Shown: positions 1-12,262, counted from the stretch's first letter. The stretch: DNA of 64,000 nucleotides from Brachypterus glaber (GCA_958510825.1 OY294044.1:83250895-83314894), one strand, 5' to 3'. Notes: generated by a model from the sequence alone, not told the origin. Translations and numbers: made by a program.

Positions 1-1030
1 TGAAAATAATTGGACACTTATAAATATTGTTAGCATGATCACTGATAGAAATTTTGACGAATATTAATTAACTTTGAAAAGTATTTTGTAAAATAATTTG
101 AATGACTTATACGAACCAGTTCTAATATTTACACTAAGAAAATTGTGGACAATAATTTGGGATTTGAAAATGATTGCGAATGGTTGGGATTTCAAACATA
201 GAATGTTTTAATTTAGAAATATTTAATGGAGAACTAATATATAATGGAAATTAGAATTTAAGGGCTTTGCATAGAAGTAGGACTTAGAAGAAAGAATTGA
301 TCTTTTATGTTCTTGAAGAATTTATTCACATTTATTTAATATATTATTCTTAAGTGAAAAAGAAATCGTTTTATCTGTTTCCAAAGCACCGCGTCCTAGA
401 ATACCCGCTCCCGAATAAAGTGATAAGTGGTTAAGTATATTCTCCGCTCGGGTATACTTTAAATACGATAGAAGATTGTATGGCCAACCTAACTGAGTAA
501 GTTATAATAAAAGTTATAATCTCTGTTCGGCTATAACCGAATTATATACCACATCACTAAAATAGTGATAGAATTCGACATCACTACATTAGTAGAAAAA
601 TATTTAATAGTAAAAAACCACTTCACTACAGTGCCAAAATGTAAATAATTATTTAGAAAGTTATCCATAGAAAATTAAATTACAAACATTATTATCATAC
701 TGTCAGTTTCGTTACGTGAGATAGGGGGACATATTAATCAACCATTCATTTTATTTTTATGAGAAAGTACTCTGACTAAGCCAGACTGGCTTATACAAGA
801 CTGATTTTTTTTAGTCCTCAAAATATAGGGGCGGCGAATTTTCGATTTTATTTTTTAGAGCCATGAGGTGAGACCGCTTTTCAAGTTCTTCCGGGGCCGC
901 CAAAAGCCTAGAGAGCTAGTGAGTAAAGTAAAATATAAGCCATGAAAAAAACTGGCCTATGCAAAGTGGATTGATTTTTTTGAGTGCCTATGGTTCCAAT
1001 TTACGCGAACCGTTCAATACTTTATTAACA
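1..1030. other. Gene-less A+T-rich stretch
   Basis: I see no coding region, RNA gene or clear repeat unit here. It holds ordinary A+T-rich sequence with stop codons in all frames. A short G+C-richer patch lies around 830-910. Confidence 0.5.
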
Positions 1031-1044
1031 CCGAGGGGCTGACC

Positions 1045-1200
1045 GCATCTGAAATTTGTACAAAAGAGTTCCTTTTTGCAAAACGTTCCTCAGAGTTCCT
1101 TCGGAGTTCCTCGGAGTTCCTACGGAGTTCCTCCGGAGTTCCTCGGAGTTCCTCCAGAGTTCCTCCAGAGTTCCTCCTGTGTTCCTTAAGAGTTCCTCTC
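1045..1200. repeat. GTTCCT minisatellite, array A
   Basis: Degenerate tandem copies of a 9-12 base unit of the type GAGTTCCTCCG run through this block. It opens with a CTGAAATTTGTACAAAA leader that recurs at about 1629 before a second array. The charged open frames on the minus strand (repeated EELRRNS) are translations of the repeat and are not read as genes. Confidence 0.8.
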
Positions 1201-1295
1201 TGGAAGGGGTAATTTTTGGCAAATAAGTCGTAGAAATTACCGCTATGCAAGCACTACTTTTTGGCGCAAAAAAATAATGCCTTCATGAAAAAAAT

Positions 1296-1545
1296 CTTTG
1301 TCCCTGACGGTTACTACCAAACTTGGCGCCCCTTCAAAGCAAAAATTGGCGCCCCAAAATTACTATTAGGAAAAAAGCAAGCTTTGTCCCTGACGGTTTC
1401 TACCAAACTTGGCGCCCCTTCCAAAACAAAAATTGGCGCCCCAAAATTACCTTCAGGAAAAAAAACTTTGTCCCTGACGGTTTATACCAAACTTGGCGCC
1501 CCTTCCTCAAAAAAAAATTGGCGCCCAAAGGTAGGATGTTTTGAT
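1296..1545. repeat. About 85-bp tandem repeat containing TTGGCGCC
   Basis: Three copies begin with CTTTGTCCCTGACGGTT at 1296, 1382 and 1466 (spacing 86 and 84). Each carries paired ACTTGGCGCCCC and TTGGCGCCCC boxes around an A-rich core. The plus-strand open frame over this array is a by-product of a period close to a multiple of three. Confidence 0.8.
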
Positions 1546-1628
1546 AAGGTGTTTGTAACGGCTCATCTAGTTTGAAAATAAAAACGTTAATACGCATGGG
1601 TAGTAAATAATAATTGTTTCCTACCGCG

Positions 1629-1748
1629 TCTGAAATTTGTACAAAATAGTTCCTTTTCACAAAGAGTTCCTCCGGAGTTCCTCCAGAGTTCCTCAGAGTT
1701 TCTCGGAGTTCCTCGGAGTTCCTCAGAGTTCCTCCTAAGTTCCTTTGG
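1629..1748. repeat. GTTCCT minisatellite, array B
   Basis: This is a second array of GAGTTCCTCCG-like units, in the same orientation and with the same leader as array A. Arrays A and B bracket the 85-bp tandem repeat. Confidence 0.75.
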
Positions 1749-1789
1749 CTTGTACAAAAGATTTCCTCGCGGTCAGCTCCTCGATCAAT

Positions 1790-2340
1790 ACCTATTTATT
1801 TTGCTGACATGTTCGTTAATTTTGGGTTCTATTTAGTTTAGTTTAGTTTCTTTGGAAGATAATAGTTTTTTTATGCTTAACCTAAAAAGTTTTCACCTAA
1901 AATTTCCATGAATTTTTAAAAATAAAATTTAAGTTCAGAGTACCAATTACAATTAGATTTTTGTCTATTTTTGCATTTGATATTACCTGAACCCTTGCCT
2001 TTACATGCTTTTATTAATTTAACCAGTTTTTGGTCATTACTTAGATTTACAAGCCTCTAAATTACATTGTCTAGTCAAATTTATAGCCGTTTCCTCTAGA
2101 TTAATAGCAAACCTACTAAAAATCTTCTGGATCTTTTAGAAACTAACTCTTGGTCTTTAGAAGATATATAGGTTTATTCTTTTAAATGTTACACCACCGT
2201 AATTTGTGAATAATGAGATAAAAACTTAAAATTTTTGTATGTGTATATTACACAAAAACTGTCATTTGCAATATTTTTTATTTGATAAGAGTGGGTCAGA
2301 CAATATTTTAAGAACAACTTAGGTCATGTGACAACAACAA
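1790..2340. other. Gene-less A+T-rich stretch
   Basis: No coding region or RNA gene is visible. A G-rich end of a foldback element follows at about 2345. Confidence 0.4.
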
Positions 2341-2344
2341 ATTG

Positions 2345-2409
2345 GCGATTTGATATATCAACTTGATTCAAAGTTAAGAGGGGGGGTTGACTTTTGGAAC
2401 GCACTGTAT
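2345..2409. repeat. Single end of the TACAGTGCGGTCC foldback family
   Basis: The block has an AAAGTTAAGAGGGGGGG run followed by TGACTTTTGGAACGCACTG and TA. That is the terminal sequence of the foldback elements at 3357-4080 and 36510-37249. Only one end is recognisable, so this is a truncated remnant. Confidence 0.65.
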
Positions 2410-2591
2410 AACATCTTAAAAAAGCACTAGTGTTTAAATGTGAACATTAATAAATCCATGTGTGCCTAATAACAAGTAGAACGTTAATAATAGTATATTA
2501 CATAACGTGTACGGTTACGGTACACGGTGTACGGAAAGTGACTTATTTTGCATAAGCCGCGCAGCTGCAAATGCGGAAACGTTGCGAATGT

Positions 2592-2717
2592 GATATAGCT
2601 ATTTTCCTAACAAGTGTGGAAAGAGACTCTTTTCCGCACTAGATTTTATTTTCCTGAACGACGCAAAGCGAAATTCAGGCAAGCAATCAAGTGCGGAAAA
2701 GCCTTCTTACGCATGCG
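2592..2717 (+). repeat. Dispersed repeat, copy 1
   Basis: The segment from TATAGCTATTTT to TTACGCATGCG recurs in inverted orientation at 14993-15109. Shared blocks include GTGTGGAAAGAG, CTTTTCCGC and ACGCATGCG. The 60-codon open frame inside is not supported as a gene. Confidence 0.65.
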
Positions 2718-2739
2718 TTTGGACATTTCTCTATTTAAC

Positions 2740-3350
2740 CATGTTACTATTTATTTTTTAATATGTTTTTTAAGATTTTTTTTACTTCAAAATTAATGAA
2801 ATTTTTAGTATTTTTGAAAAAATTAATTTTGTAAATTTTGCGCAAAAAGGTCCAAATAGTTAATACATGGTGTATTATCATATTAAGACTAATTATTTAT
2901 TATTTTCATGTAAAATTTTTAATATATATGCGTAAAATATTAAAAAATATTAAAATAATAATAGTTACACAGTTAAATAGATAATTTTAAGCTCTTTAAA
3001 ATGGATTATCACAAGATACAGGGTTCCATTTGAAATATTGTTCCCCATTGCCCCCCTGGCGCCATCTTACCGAATAAAAAATATGGCAAATGATAATTTT
3101 TATTATGTGATTTATACTTTCCAAATTTAAAGTTTATATCTTATATGTTTCAAATAAAGTGATGATAAATAAGTCTAAAATAAATAAGTGATAAATAAAG
3201 TGATATAATAAATTGTGGTAGATATTTCACAATATATTGAGACTTCCAAGCTATTTTCCAACAATGCAACATTGCAATGTTTTAAAATACTGTTGTAAAA
3301 AGTTTAACACATTTCGGCGTTATAACGTATACATTTGGATAAGGCTAAAG
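2740..3350. other. Gene-less A+T-rich stretch
   Basis: Very A+T-rich, with no coding or RNA feature seen. A short local duplication of AAATAAAGTGAT occurs near 3155-3205. Confidence 0.4.
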
Positions 3351-3356
3351 AACATA

Positions 3357-4080
3357 CAGAGCGGTCCAAAAGTCACCCCCCCCTTCTTAACTTTTGAACG
3401 AGTTTAGATATCGACTTCAAATTTAGAACTCTTAAATAAGACAACTTAAACTATCTTCAAGCATATATTTGATACTCTTAGCTCTTAAAATGTGGGCAGG
3501 GGGGCATGGGGCGACATTTTTTTTAAATAGAAATGTGGGTCGTGTGATACATCATTTTAAAGCTTATAAAATTCTCCATTTAACTGTAAATTTTTTATTT
3601 TTTTAACATTTTTTTTGGGTTTAAAATAGGGTTGAAAATGGGTATTTTTGTCAAAATTTCTCTAAAAAATCTAAACAATTTTTTAAAAATGCCTAATTTC
3701 ATAATGAAAAAAAAAGTAAATTATACTTTTAAACTAATTTTAGTTGACATAAATAAAAATTAACAAAAAAAACTTAAAAATTTATTTTTTTAGCACAAAA
3801 AACTGAAAAATCAAAACCTTAAAAAACATGTTTAAAAATTTATAAATATATGGTTATATAGAGAATTTTAAAGGCTTTAAAATGATGTGTCACACGACTC
3901 CCCTTTCTATTTAAAAAAATTTTCCCCCATGCCCCCCTGCTCACATTTTAAGAGATAAAAGTATTAAATATATGCTTAAATATAGTTTAAGTTATCTTAT
4001 TTAAGAGTTCTAAATTTGAAATCGATATCTCAACTCGTTCAAAAGTTAAGAGGGGGGGGGGTGACTTTTGGACCGCACTG
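3357..4080. mobile_element. Foldback/MITE element with TA target duplication
   Basis: This 724-bp unit begins CAGAGCGGTCCAAAAGTCAC and ends with its inverted complement GTGACTTTTGGACCGCACTG. TA flanks it at 3355-3356 and 4081-4082. The two arms are complementary over most of their length, with matching blocks such as ATATTTGATACTCTT and GCCCCCCTG. It encodes no protein. The TA duplication and terminal form suggest mobilisation by a Tc1/mariner-type transposase, which is inference. A close relative lies at 36510-37249. Confidence 0.85.
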
Positions 4081-4089
4081 TATATTTCC

Positions 4090-4434
4090 TCATGTTTTTA
4101 TGATATCATAAAAGAATCGCAAAAGCTTATTTTCTTATACAATGATGTGACATTTGACAATATACCTAACCTATTTTTTAAAGACATATTTAATCCATAC
4201 TTCAATTATACGCAAAATTCCGTTTTCCAGCAGAAGATCCACTTACAAAACTAAATTAAACCTAGTAACTATTTTAGTTACTAATAATAAAGTGAAATAG
4301 AATATATTGAAGGTCTCGACGAGGTCACCACGCAACATTCGATGAGACCAAGTCGAAAAACTCTCCAGGAGGGTTTAAAACTATATTTTTAAAAAAATTT
4401 AATCAAGCGAAATTTATATGATTGTAGTCTTATA

Positions 4435-4485
<51 letters not shown>

Positions 4486-5340
4486 GTACATCTATTTGTT
4501 GATAGTTTTCTTTATATATGGTTCCTACAGATCAGAGAAAACAGGGAAAAGTCAGGGAATAACAAGAGGTCATCTGGAAAACCTGGAATTTAGCTACTTT
4601 TTGCCTAAAATACAGGGAAAATATAAAAAATCTTAAAAACAGGGAATTTTGGTTAAAAAGATTTAATTACTTCTTTAATTGATTTTTTTAATTTTGTATT
4701 CTGTAATTTGGGAGGTAATTTGTATATTTCTGCTTAAGTGGACCTTTAAATTTATAAAAATTTTGGGCTGCTAAATCTTTATTACATTTTGTTGAAATAT
4801 AAATTATAAAATTATAAAACTGTTTTAAAATAAAAGTTTGTCAAATAAATTACCTGTGGCACTAGGCATTTCTTACATTTTTTTATCTAAGATTGTAGAA
4901 CTTAACCGCGAAAGTCTTAAAAACTTACTACTGCCGCGCTAGAGCTCTTAAGAATTGCTTTTAAAATTTAGAATAATAAAACTGTTTAAAAATTAAAATA
5001 GACCATCAAATTTTCAAAAAAAATTGCCTGTGGCACTAATTAGAAAAAGTTTAGCCTGCGGCGCTAAAGTTTCCTGCAATTTTGTAAACTTTTAAATTTA
5101 TTTTATTTAAATTTAAAAGACGAATTTAAAATTAAAATAGACCATTAAACTCGTAAAAAAAATCTTTTTACAAATTTTTCTTACCTTTTTTTATTTAAGA
5201 CTGTAGAATTTGATAAAACCCCCAATAGCAAATCCTGCGCATGGTCCTGCGCTTTGGGCCAAATGAAGGATTTATACAACTTAACCGTCAGTTCTGTAGT
5301 GGAATTTTTAAATGCTTTGAAAATTAAATAAATTAGACTG
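4090..5340. other. Gene-less stretch with weak repeats
   Basis: No gene is visible. It holds a (TA)n run at 4439-4483 and a block with GGGAAAAGTCAGGGAA (about 4535-4550), related in inverted orientation to TTTCCCTGACTTTTCCCTGA-type sequence near 17250-17315. The remainder is A+T-rich. Confidence 0.4.
4439..4483. repeat. (TA)n microsatellite
   Basis: An uninterrupted alternating AT run of about 22 units. Confidence 0.95.
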
Positions 5341-5361
5341 TTAGTTTTCTTGACGATAGAG

Positions 5362-6208
5362 TTAATGTGTGTTGTCCCATTTTAAATCCTCACTTCTGGT
5401 TATACCCAGATCTTTCTGTTCTCCAACTTCATTAACTAGAATATTTCCAATGTAGTACTGATGCCTAGGATTGTTTCTTCCAAGAACATTTGGCATCATT
5501 AAGAGGCATTTGCCAAACCTCTGTCCAGAATTTGATTTTATTAATATCTTCTTGGAGTTGTCCACGTTCAGTCAGAGCGTTGCAGTCAGTGTCATACGCC
5601 AATGAAGCATTGGGCAAATCACTAATAATATAATGTATACTAAGAATAAAGTGGGCCCATAATGGAGCTTTGAGAGACGCCACTGAAAACTTCTAAAAGT
5701 TTAGACAAAGCGGTTCCTATTCTTACACAGAAAGTTTGTCCTTCGAGAAAGTCAGCTATTAGTTATAGCAGCTTACCCCTAACACCAAAATGGTGAAGTT
5801 TGTCCACCATTATTTTAAACGGAAAGTTATCAAACGCCTTCATAAAATCAAGATAGAAAACATCAAAAGGCTCTGCATTGTCATCAGCCAATGTCCAATC
5901 ATGAAATCTGGTTAAAAGATTTGAAAAAGCAGAACTTTCTGGGAAAACGCCATTTTTTAGTAAAAACTTGGTCATTACAGAAACAATAACCTTCTCCATG
6001 CACTTACAAAGGTTGCTGGTAAGGCTAATGGGTCTGTAGTTTGCCGGTACTTGTTTGTTTCCCTTTTTGAAAATCGGAACAACAATAACAGTTTTCCACT
6101 CTCTTGGCAGTTGTCCACTGTAAAATTCCATTCGTCATCTTTGCTAAATTTTGAGATAAGGTTGGTGCACATTTTACTAACCAGGTCTGGTAAAATTGAT
6201 CTGTTCAA
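5362..6208 (-). pseudogene. Broken LINE (CR1/jockey-type) reverse transcriptase
   Basis: Reading the minus strand from 6208 down, three frames together give the middle of a non-LTR reverse transcriptase. The first has PREWKTVIVVPIFKKG, NYRPISLTS and YLDFMKAFD (the first catalytic Asp motif, normally F-x-D-x-x-K-A-F-D). Below it lie SLAYDTD, a damaged YADD catalytic box, and WQMPLNDAKC, followed by DLG near 5400. There is no single open frame, both ends are missing, and at least two frameshifts separate the fragments. The order of motifs matches the CR1/jockey superfamily. It is a dead 5'- and 3'-truncated copy, and its exact clade cannot be named from the sequence. Confidence 0.85.
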
Positions 6209-6239
6209 GTGATCTTTGACAAAAGGAATTTTGATCTAG

Positions 6240-7420
6240 GTCGGTCTCCGTAACGTTAGGTTAATTAGTTAGGTATTGTTCATATAAATTTTTGTTATTT
6301 CATCAAAATTAATACTACTGACTATTTCACAAACAATATATAGGCCAATCAAAACCTTTCAGTTTTAGTTTCTTGACCAATCAGATCAAAATGAATCTGA
6401 TAATTTTTGCACAAGTGCAATTATCACTTGGTTACTATGGAAACTGACAGTTACTGTCATCTTAGTAAATTTTATATTTTTGCGAAATGTGTTTTTAATT
6501 TGTGCTTACCTTTAGTTGATTTATTTTATTGATAAGCAATATAAATGCTTATTTTATTACCAAAACATCCTAGGTGTAAACCCTAACTAATTTCAGATAA
6601 TATATTATATTTTATGCACTTACCATCTTAAAAGCTTTAAATCACTGATATTCATAAATTTTAATTTATTTAATTGAATCTTGGTATTAAAAACAGGCCA
6701 GTCAAAACTAGTTTTAACACTTATTTATTAAAAATATATTTACAGTAAAGAAGTAAATAATTTTTTTCACCACCAGCCTAAAAGCACATCTTTATTACTG
6801 TTCTTTTCATCGGTAGAAATATTATTTCTCTACCTATGACGTCAGAGGTTCTAAAAATAATGAAATTTCACCATGGTTAATAATGATTTTTTTTTCAGCT
6901 GTTTTGGCATCTGACGTTTCACTTTATTTATTGCATGATAAATTAAAAAATATTAACTAAATTAGTACCTATAAAACATGTTTTACAAAAAACACTTCCA
7001 AAAGTGAAAATTGTTGGTCCATCATATTCAACCATAGATTATACAACCCATATATTACCGTAAGGATCATAGATTACTAGAGGTACAACCCCCATATATT
7101 GATTTTTGAGGCAATAGATTCTCCCTCACAGTTTTCGCCTGTCCCCTTATTTCTGGGGGAGTACCAGAATCATCACTTTGCATTTCACTTTCCATTTTTA
7201 TATATTTTATAACACTTAACACGGAAATACTTTCTAACTTAATAATTTTAGCAGATCACCAGAAAATTTCTGCCAGAAATGTCAAGTTATTCATTTGTTT
7301 TTTTTTAATGGCCGCGAACGGCCAGAGTGATATTTTAAATTTATAAGCTTTTTCATTAAATTTTAGTAAAATAAATAAATAAATAGCTAATTAATTGTAC
7401 TGGTAGTGAAAAAAATACTA
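6240..7420. other. Gene-less A+T-rich stretch
   Basis: I see no coding region, RNA gene or clear mobile element. Small G+C-richer islands occur near 7140 and 7310. Confidence 0.4.
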
Positions 7421-7427
7421 TATTTTC

Positions 7428-7545
7428 CACGTGAGTGAAGATTTAACATTTTAGACCGCGTCTTGCGTTCTTCGCGCTAGCGCGCTCCATCCGCAATTTA
7501 ACGCAGGTCAAAAATGTTAAACTTCTCTCACTTGGTAAATAATAT
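7428..7545. repeat. Imperfect hairpin, about 118 bp
   Basis: GTGAGTGAAGATTTAACATTTTAGACC pairs with GGTCAAAAATGTTAAACTTCTCTCAC across a G+C-rich loop containing the palindrome CGCGCTAGCGCG. It looks like a small foldback MITE. No target duplication was established. Confidence 0.6.
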
Positions 7546-7904
7546 ACTATACTTCTTTTAAATGACGGAAATAAAAACATTAAATGACTGCGCTGGTACC
7601 AGTACAGCGCTGCCAAACTTTATTAGAAACCGATAGCAAATTGTTTTTTTAAGGGTGGAAACACCCGTTAGTTTATTTCTTTTATGTTGAAAACTAAACT
7701 TTTTAAACAAAAACAGCAATGATCTTTATTTAAATGCTGAAATATATGATAACTATTTTATTGGAATAATCTCAAGCATAAAATATCCCTCAAGCAAAGT
7801 TTTGACTATTAAAAAAGTGAAAAATTGAAAATAATATATATCTAGAACATAAAAATGTAATGGTAAAACATATTATAAAATCTAAACTCTAAATCGTGTG
7901 AAAT

Positions 7905-8215
7905 TTCGTGTCGGGTCTGGTCGTGTCTGGTCGTGTCGTTTTCATATGTGGTCTGTGTATCCGGGAAATTTTCGACCACGATAACTCAAGAACGCTTCTG
8001 GCTAAAGACTTCAAATTTGGATCATAGATTGATAATCTAAAGTTCTAGGCTGGGTTTCTTTTTGGTTAAAATCAGATTCCGGTAGGAGGGTAAAAGGGGT
8101 AAAAACAAGAAAAAAATTTTGAATTTTTTTTGATTTTTTTTTCTATTTTTGTTTTTGATTTTAATAAACCTAGGCCTATAGTGAAAAGTATTATTTTGTT
8201 GGCAGCAGTATTTTT
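7905..8215 (+). repeat. Dispersed repeat R1, copy 1
   Basis: Hallmarks are a GTC/CGT-rich start, GATAACTCAAGAACGCTTC, AGTTCTAGGCTGGG, TAAACCTAGGCCTATAG and TTGGCAGCAGTATT. Further copies lie at 17525-17800 (inverted), 30385-30575, 31625-31790 (inverted) and the split copy 31900-32133 plus 35075-35215. It has no coding capacity. Confidence 0.75.
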
Positions 8216-8273
8216 AAATAAAATGGTTTAATAGTACCTATGTACCTATAGTTCTTTAATCTTTAGTTCCTAG

Positions 8274-8274
<1 letters not shown>

Positions 8275-8313
<39 letters not shown>
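8275..8313. repeat. (ATA)n tail of the minus-strand LINE
   Basis: A clean ATA repeat of about 13 units sits 230 bp beyond the end of the LINE ORF2 remnant. On the minus strand it reads (TAT)n and is best explained as the element's 3' terminal microsatellite tail. Confidence 0.75.
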
Positions 8314-8317
<4 letters not shown>

Positions 8318-8544
8318 TCGACTATTTAGCCGTATATGTACAAAAAAAATAACAATTTTGAAAATGAAAAACGTCAAAAGATGAAGTACTTATACAAAAG
8401 AGTATATAAACCAAAAATTGATAAACAATTATGTATGTATAAAATATTAAACATTTTTCAAATAAATTATAAAATGTAACACATATAAAAATAAACTGTG
8501 TACAAACACTTAAAACATTTAAAATATATAACTTATACAGAACA

Positions 8545-11330
8545 TTAACTAGAATAAAATTCTTCTAACGAATACGGTTCTAACTGCAGTAGCAATGCAA
8601 ACACTAGATTTTTATAATTAATAAAATTCTTGATATTTTTTACATTTTCGGGTAACTTGTTGAAGGCCGATATACACGCATATAAGCATACCTTCTCAAA
8701 TTGGGCTAATCTATGATGTGGAAAGTTAAAATTAACATTTCTTAAACTGCTTCCACGCATATGAGAAAAAATATGTTTATTTTGAAAAAATAAAAATAAG
8801 CAGCTCATAGAGATACACAGCTACAACAGTCAAAATATTATTTCTTCTAAAGTGCCCCTACACGTTTCATTGTATTTTAAATTTAACATTATTCTAACGG
8901 TGCGTTTCTGAATTACAAAGATGTCCCCTACATTGCTACCCTGTCCCCAGAAAATTATACCAAATTTCAACAAAGATTGGAAATTTGAATGGTAGACTAT
9001 TTTCATTGTTTCAAGGTTTACGTAGTTTTTCAGGACACGGAGGGAATACAAGGTTTTGTTAAGTTTCCCACCCAATTCTTCCAGGTGCAAGTTCCAGTTA
9101 AGATTTTCATCCAGAACCAAAACGAAAATTTGGCACTGGAAGAAGTCTTGACAATGGCATCATCGAATGGCACATGGCACGGAGTAGTAAAATTCGACCT
9201 AGAAGTTTTAAAAAATATTATATTTGTTTTATCTTTATTTAGAATTAGCTTATTTTGACAAACCACTTGATTACCTCTTTAATACATGATTCCAGCTTTT
9301 CAATAATAATTTTAAATGTTTTACCTTTTAGAATTAGGTTGGTGTCATCAGCGAAATTTACTAGTGTGCCAAATGCCGCCAATGATGCCACGTCATTTAT
9401 AAACATTAAAAATAGGTAAGGCCCTATGACACTACCCTGAGCTATTCCCACCGGCACTGTTACAGGTTCTGAAATGTCTGTTTGTCCCTCTTTAACGACC
9501 TCAACTCGTTGCGATCTATTTTCCAGGTATGACTTTATCCACTCCAGTGCTATTCCCCTCACTCCATATCTTTCGAGTTTTGTTATTAAAAGTTTATGGT
9601 CTATTGTTTCATAGGCTTTTGATAAGTCCAAAAAAATGCCTATAATTATCTCAAGTTGCTCAAAACCCGAAAGTATGTCCTGAGTGAAATTATGCACTAC
9701 AGTGTTTATAGATCTCTTTTTTAAGTACCCATGTTGAAAATCGTTAAAGAGGTTGTTTTCAATGAAAAAGTCCACAATTCTATTAGCCATTGCCTTTTCA
9801 AAAATCTTTGAAAAAACCGATAGTAGACTGATTGGCCTATAATTTTCCATCAGTGTTGGGTCACCCTTTTTATGAATAGGTATAACCTTAGCCACCTTTA
9901 GTCTATCCGGAAAAATACCATGTATGCAAGAATTATTTACAATAAACGCCAGAGGTTCACATATTTCGGAAATGAAATACCTGACTATTGCAGCCGGTAT
10001 CTCATCTAAACCGCTGCTACTCTTATTTTTAAGATTTCTAACAATATCCACTACTTCTAGGCTTGTAATAGGTCTAATAAACATAGTCTTTTCATTATAT
10101 TTTATGTCACAACTAAATTGGACTTGTTCTAAATTGTCGATCAGTCGCTGTACATTATTTATAATAAAATTATTTATATCGTTTGACAATTTTTTTGCAT
10201 TTCCAGGTACCTGGAACTTGCTTATCTTTTTACCCCCCTTAATGTCCTTAATTACTCCCCATACAGTTTTACTCTTATCCCTTGAATTTCTTATTTTGTT
10301 TGAATATATATTTTTTCTAAAATCTACGAGTAGTTTATTCTATTCTTTTTTACTGCATTGTATTGCTCTGTGTACCTATTGTAATGAGTTTTTAAAATAT
10401 AAAAAATATCTAACCTAGTTTTGCAGTTTATGATTTCTGGTGAATTGTAACTTATTTTTGTACTTTTTGGTGTAAAAGTTTTAAATGGAAAACACTCATT
10501 AAATATTGGTTTAAAAATATTCATGAAGGTATTAAATTGGTTGTTTACATCGGTCGCATTCATACACAGGAGCCCAATCTTGTTCTTTTAATATGTTAAT
10601 AAATTTTATTTTATTATTCATATTAAAACATCTTTTTTGACAAATCTTCTCTTTATTTTTATTTACATTAAAATATACTATCTGCCCTAAATGGTCAGAT
10701 AGTTTCCAATTTAAAATTGAGGATTTGTATGTACTTATGTTTGTGTAAATATTATCGATACATTTTTTTGTAGTTTGTGTTACTCGTGTATATTCTGTTG
10801 TTGTCGGTTCAAGGTTTACTGATTTTAAAGCCGATAATAAATCACGTTTATTCTGAGTGTCTTCCCTTAAGTTAATGTTAAAATCACCAGCTATAAACAG
10901 ACTACAATTTTTAAGGCTTACCTTACTTATTAATTTTTCCAATTTAGTGAGAAAACTCTTTGCATTTTTTTCATCATTGTTATACACACATATCACAATA
11001 GTTTTTTCAGTTCCACATGTAATTTCCACACTGAGCACTCAAACCACTCACGATGTTATGTCTGTTCTTTCCTTTACAGTAAATTTGTCTTTAACATATA
11101 TTGCACAACCACCATGTTCCCCTTCATTTCGACAGAATGATGATATCAAATTATAACCTTTAATTTGGTGTGTAGGTAATTGTTCTTTCGATTTTCAATG
11201 CTCTGTAACACAAATGCACATGCATTTTTGGTTTTCGTTTAGATGAACATTTACCTCATCTATACAATTTCCTATTGATTGTAGGTTGTAATGTATAATA
11301 TTTGAATCATAATTATTGTCTTGGTTTAAG
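8545..11330 (-). pseudogene. LINE ORF2: endonuclease-reverse transcriptase, frameshifted
   Basis: ORF2 of a CR1/jockey-type LINE makes the enzyme that nicks target DNA and reverse-transcribes the element RNA there. Down the minus strand, an apurinic-type endonuclease shows AGDFNIN (about 10890) and SDHLGQ (about 10710). A long open segment 10189-9245 then carries the reverse transcriptase: VIPIHKKGDP, NYRPISLLSVFSK, FLDLSKAYETID (first catalytic Asp), PVGIAQGSVIGPYLF and the catalytic box NFADDTNL. The C-terminal segment 8808-8545 has the FNKLPENVKN-type motif usual at the end of these proteins. Frame changes occur near 10550, 10330, 9250 and 8820, and a stop interrupts the first part (ICVTEH then stop, about 11200). 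The catalytic residues survive, so decay is moderate. Confidence 0.9.
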
Positions 11331-12262
11331 TTACTTTTTGTATTTCTTTCTTGGCAAGTCTGTATAAAAAATTACTAATACTTGCTCCCTCAGGCCATAA
11401 TTGGGTTTTTTTTAGATTGTCTTCTTGATTAGCTGGTAGTGTAATTATGTAGGACTTGTAAGTTTCCGGGTATTTTGAGTAACCTAGTTTAACATCAAAA
11501 TTTTTAAAGTTGTTATCATTTAGGTGATATTTTATTCCCTCTACAGTACTTTCGGCTTCTATACGACTAACATATACAGACACCATTTTTGGGACTCCCT
11601 TTATATGTGAGGTGGTGTTATTTCCTAATATCTCCGGTATTTTTGGCCTCTTTTTGTATGTAACTACTTGGAAGCCATTGTTTACAATTTGTTTGTCTTG
11701 TGTTTCAGCTGTTGTTTCTTAGTGGTGCCACCGGTGTCGCAGGTGCTGCCCTCTGTTGAATCTTACCGCCGTTTCCTAGTATTGTTGTAGTTTTCTCCTT
11801 CGTGTTATTTCTGCTGACGGAATCTGCAAAACTAGGGACATTCAGTAGTTCAATCTGTTGATTTTGCCTTGAACTTGTTTGTATTTTTTCAACCTTTTTT
11901 TCTTGTTCGAACGCCGTAATTTTCTTTTCGAGAAAAGCAATTTTTTCTTGCAACACTGTTTTAAAATCCATTAATATTTTATTTTTAGCCATCACTTCTT
12001 GGAATAGTAGATTTTCTAAAATATTCTGACCTTGGCTAGATGTTGAGTTCTCACAGGTTTCTTCCGTCACATGTACACATTCGGCATTTTTTGATTGATT
12101 TGCCTGTTTCACACATCCCGGGTGAAGAATGCACATGCATTTTTTGCACAACACTTTATCACGAACCACTGATCGCCTGCAATGCTTGCAATTTTGAACA
12201 TTTAACACGTTATTTAAATTTTTGTCTGAGCTGTCGGCGTTTGGACTTACTCCGCCCGCCAT
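11326..12262 (-). pseudogene. LINE ORF1: zinc-finger, coiled-coil RNA-binding protein
   Basis: ORF1 proteins of CR1/jockey-type LINEs bind the element RNA. The N-terminal 185 residues (12262-11705) open MAGGVSPNAD and contain a Cys/His cluster resembling a PHD/RING-like finger (CKHCRRSV, CKKCMCILHPGC, residues about 26-50). An acidic, Lys-rich coiled coil follows (LQEKIAFLEKKI). A frameshift near 11710 moves the reading to GFQVVTYKKRPK and then the C-terminal domain 11586-11326 with LWPEGASISNFLYR, typical of the end of ORF1 in this group. Start chosen at the first Met of the open frame. One frameshift makes it non-functional here. Confidence 0.75.

Noticed and set aside
1014..1660. Several 70-100 codon open frames on both strands
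   Set aside because: They translate the GTTCCT and TTGGCGCC tandem repeats; repetitive composition and lack of family motifs argue against genes.
2614..2796. Short plus-strand open frame
   Set aside because: It lies in a dispersed repeat with an inverted copy at 14993-15109 where the frame is not kept.
9924..10418. 164-codon plus-strand frame
   Set aside because: It is antisense to the LINE reverse transcriptase, whose motifs are on the minus strand.
10857..11156. 99-codon plus-strand frame
   Set aside because: Antisense to the LINE endonuclease region.
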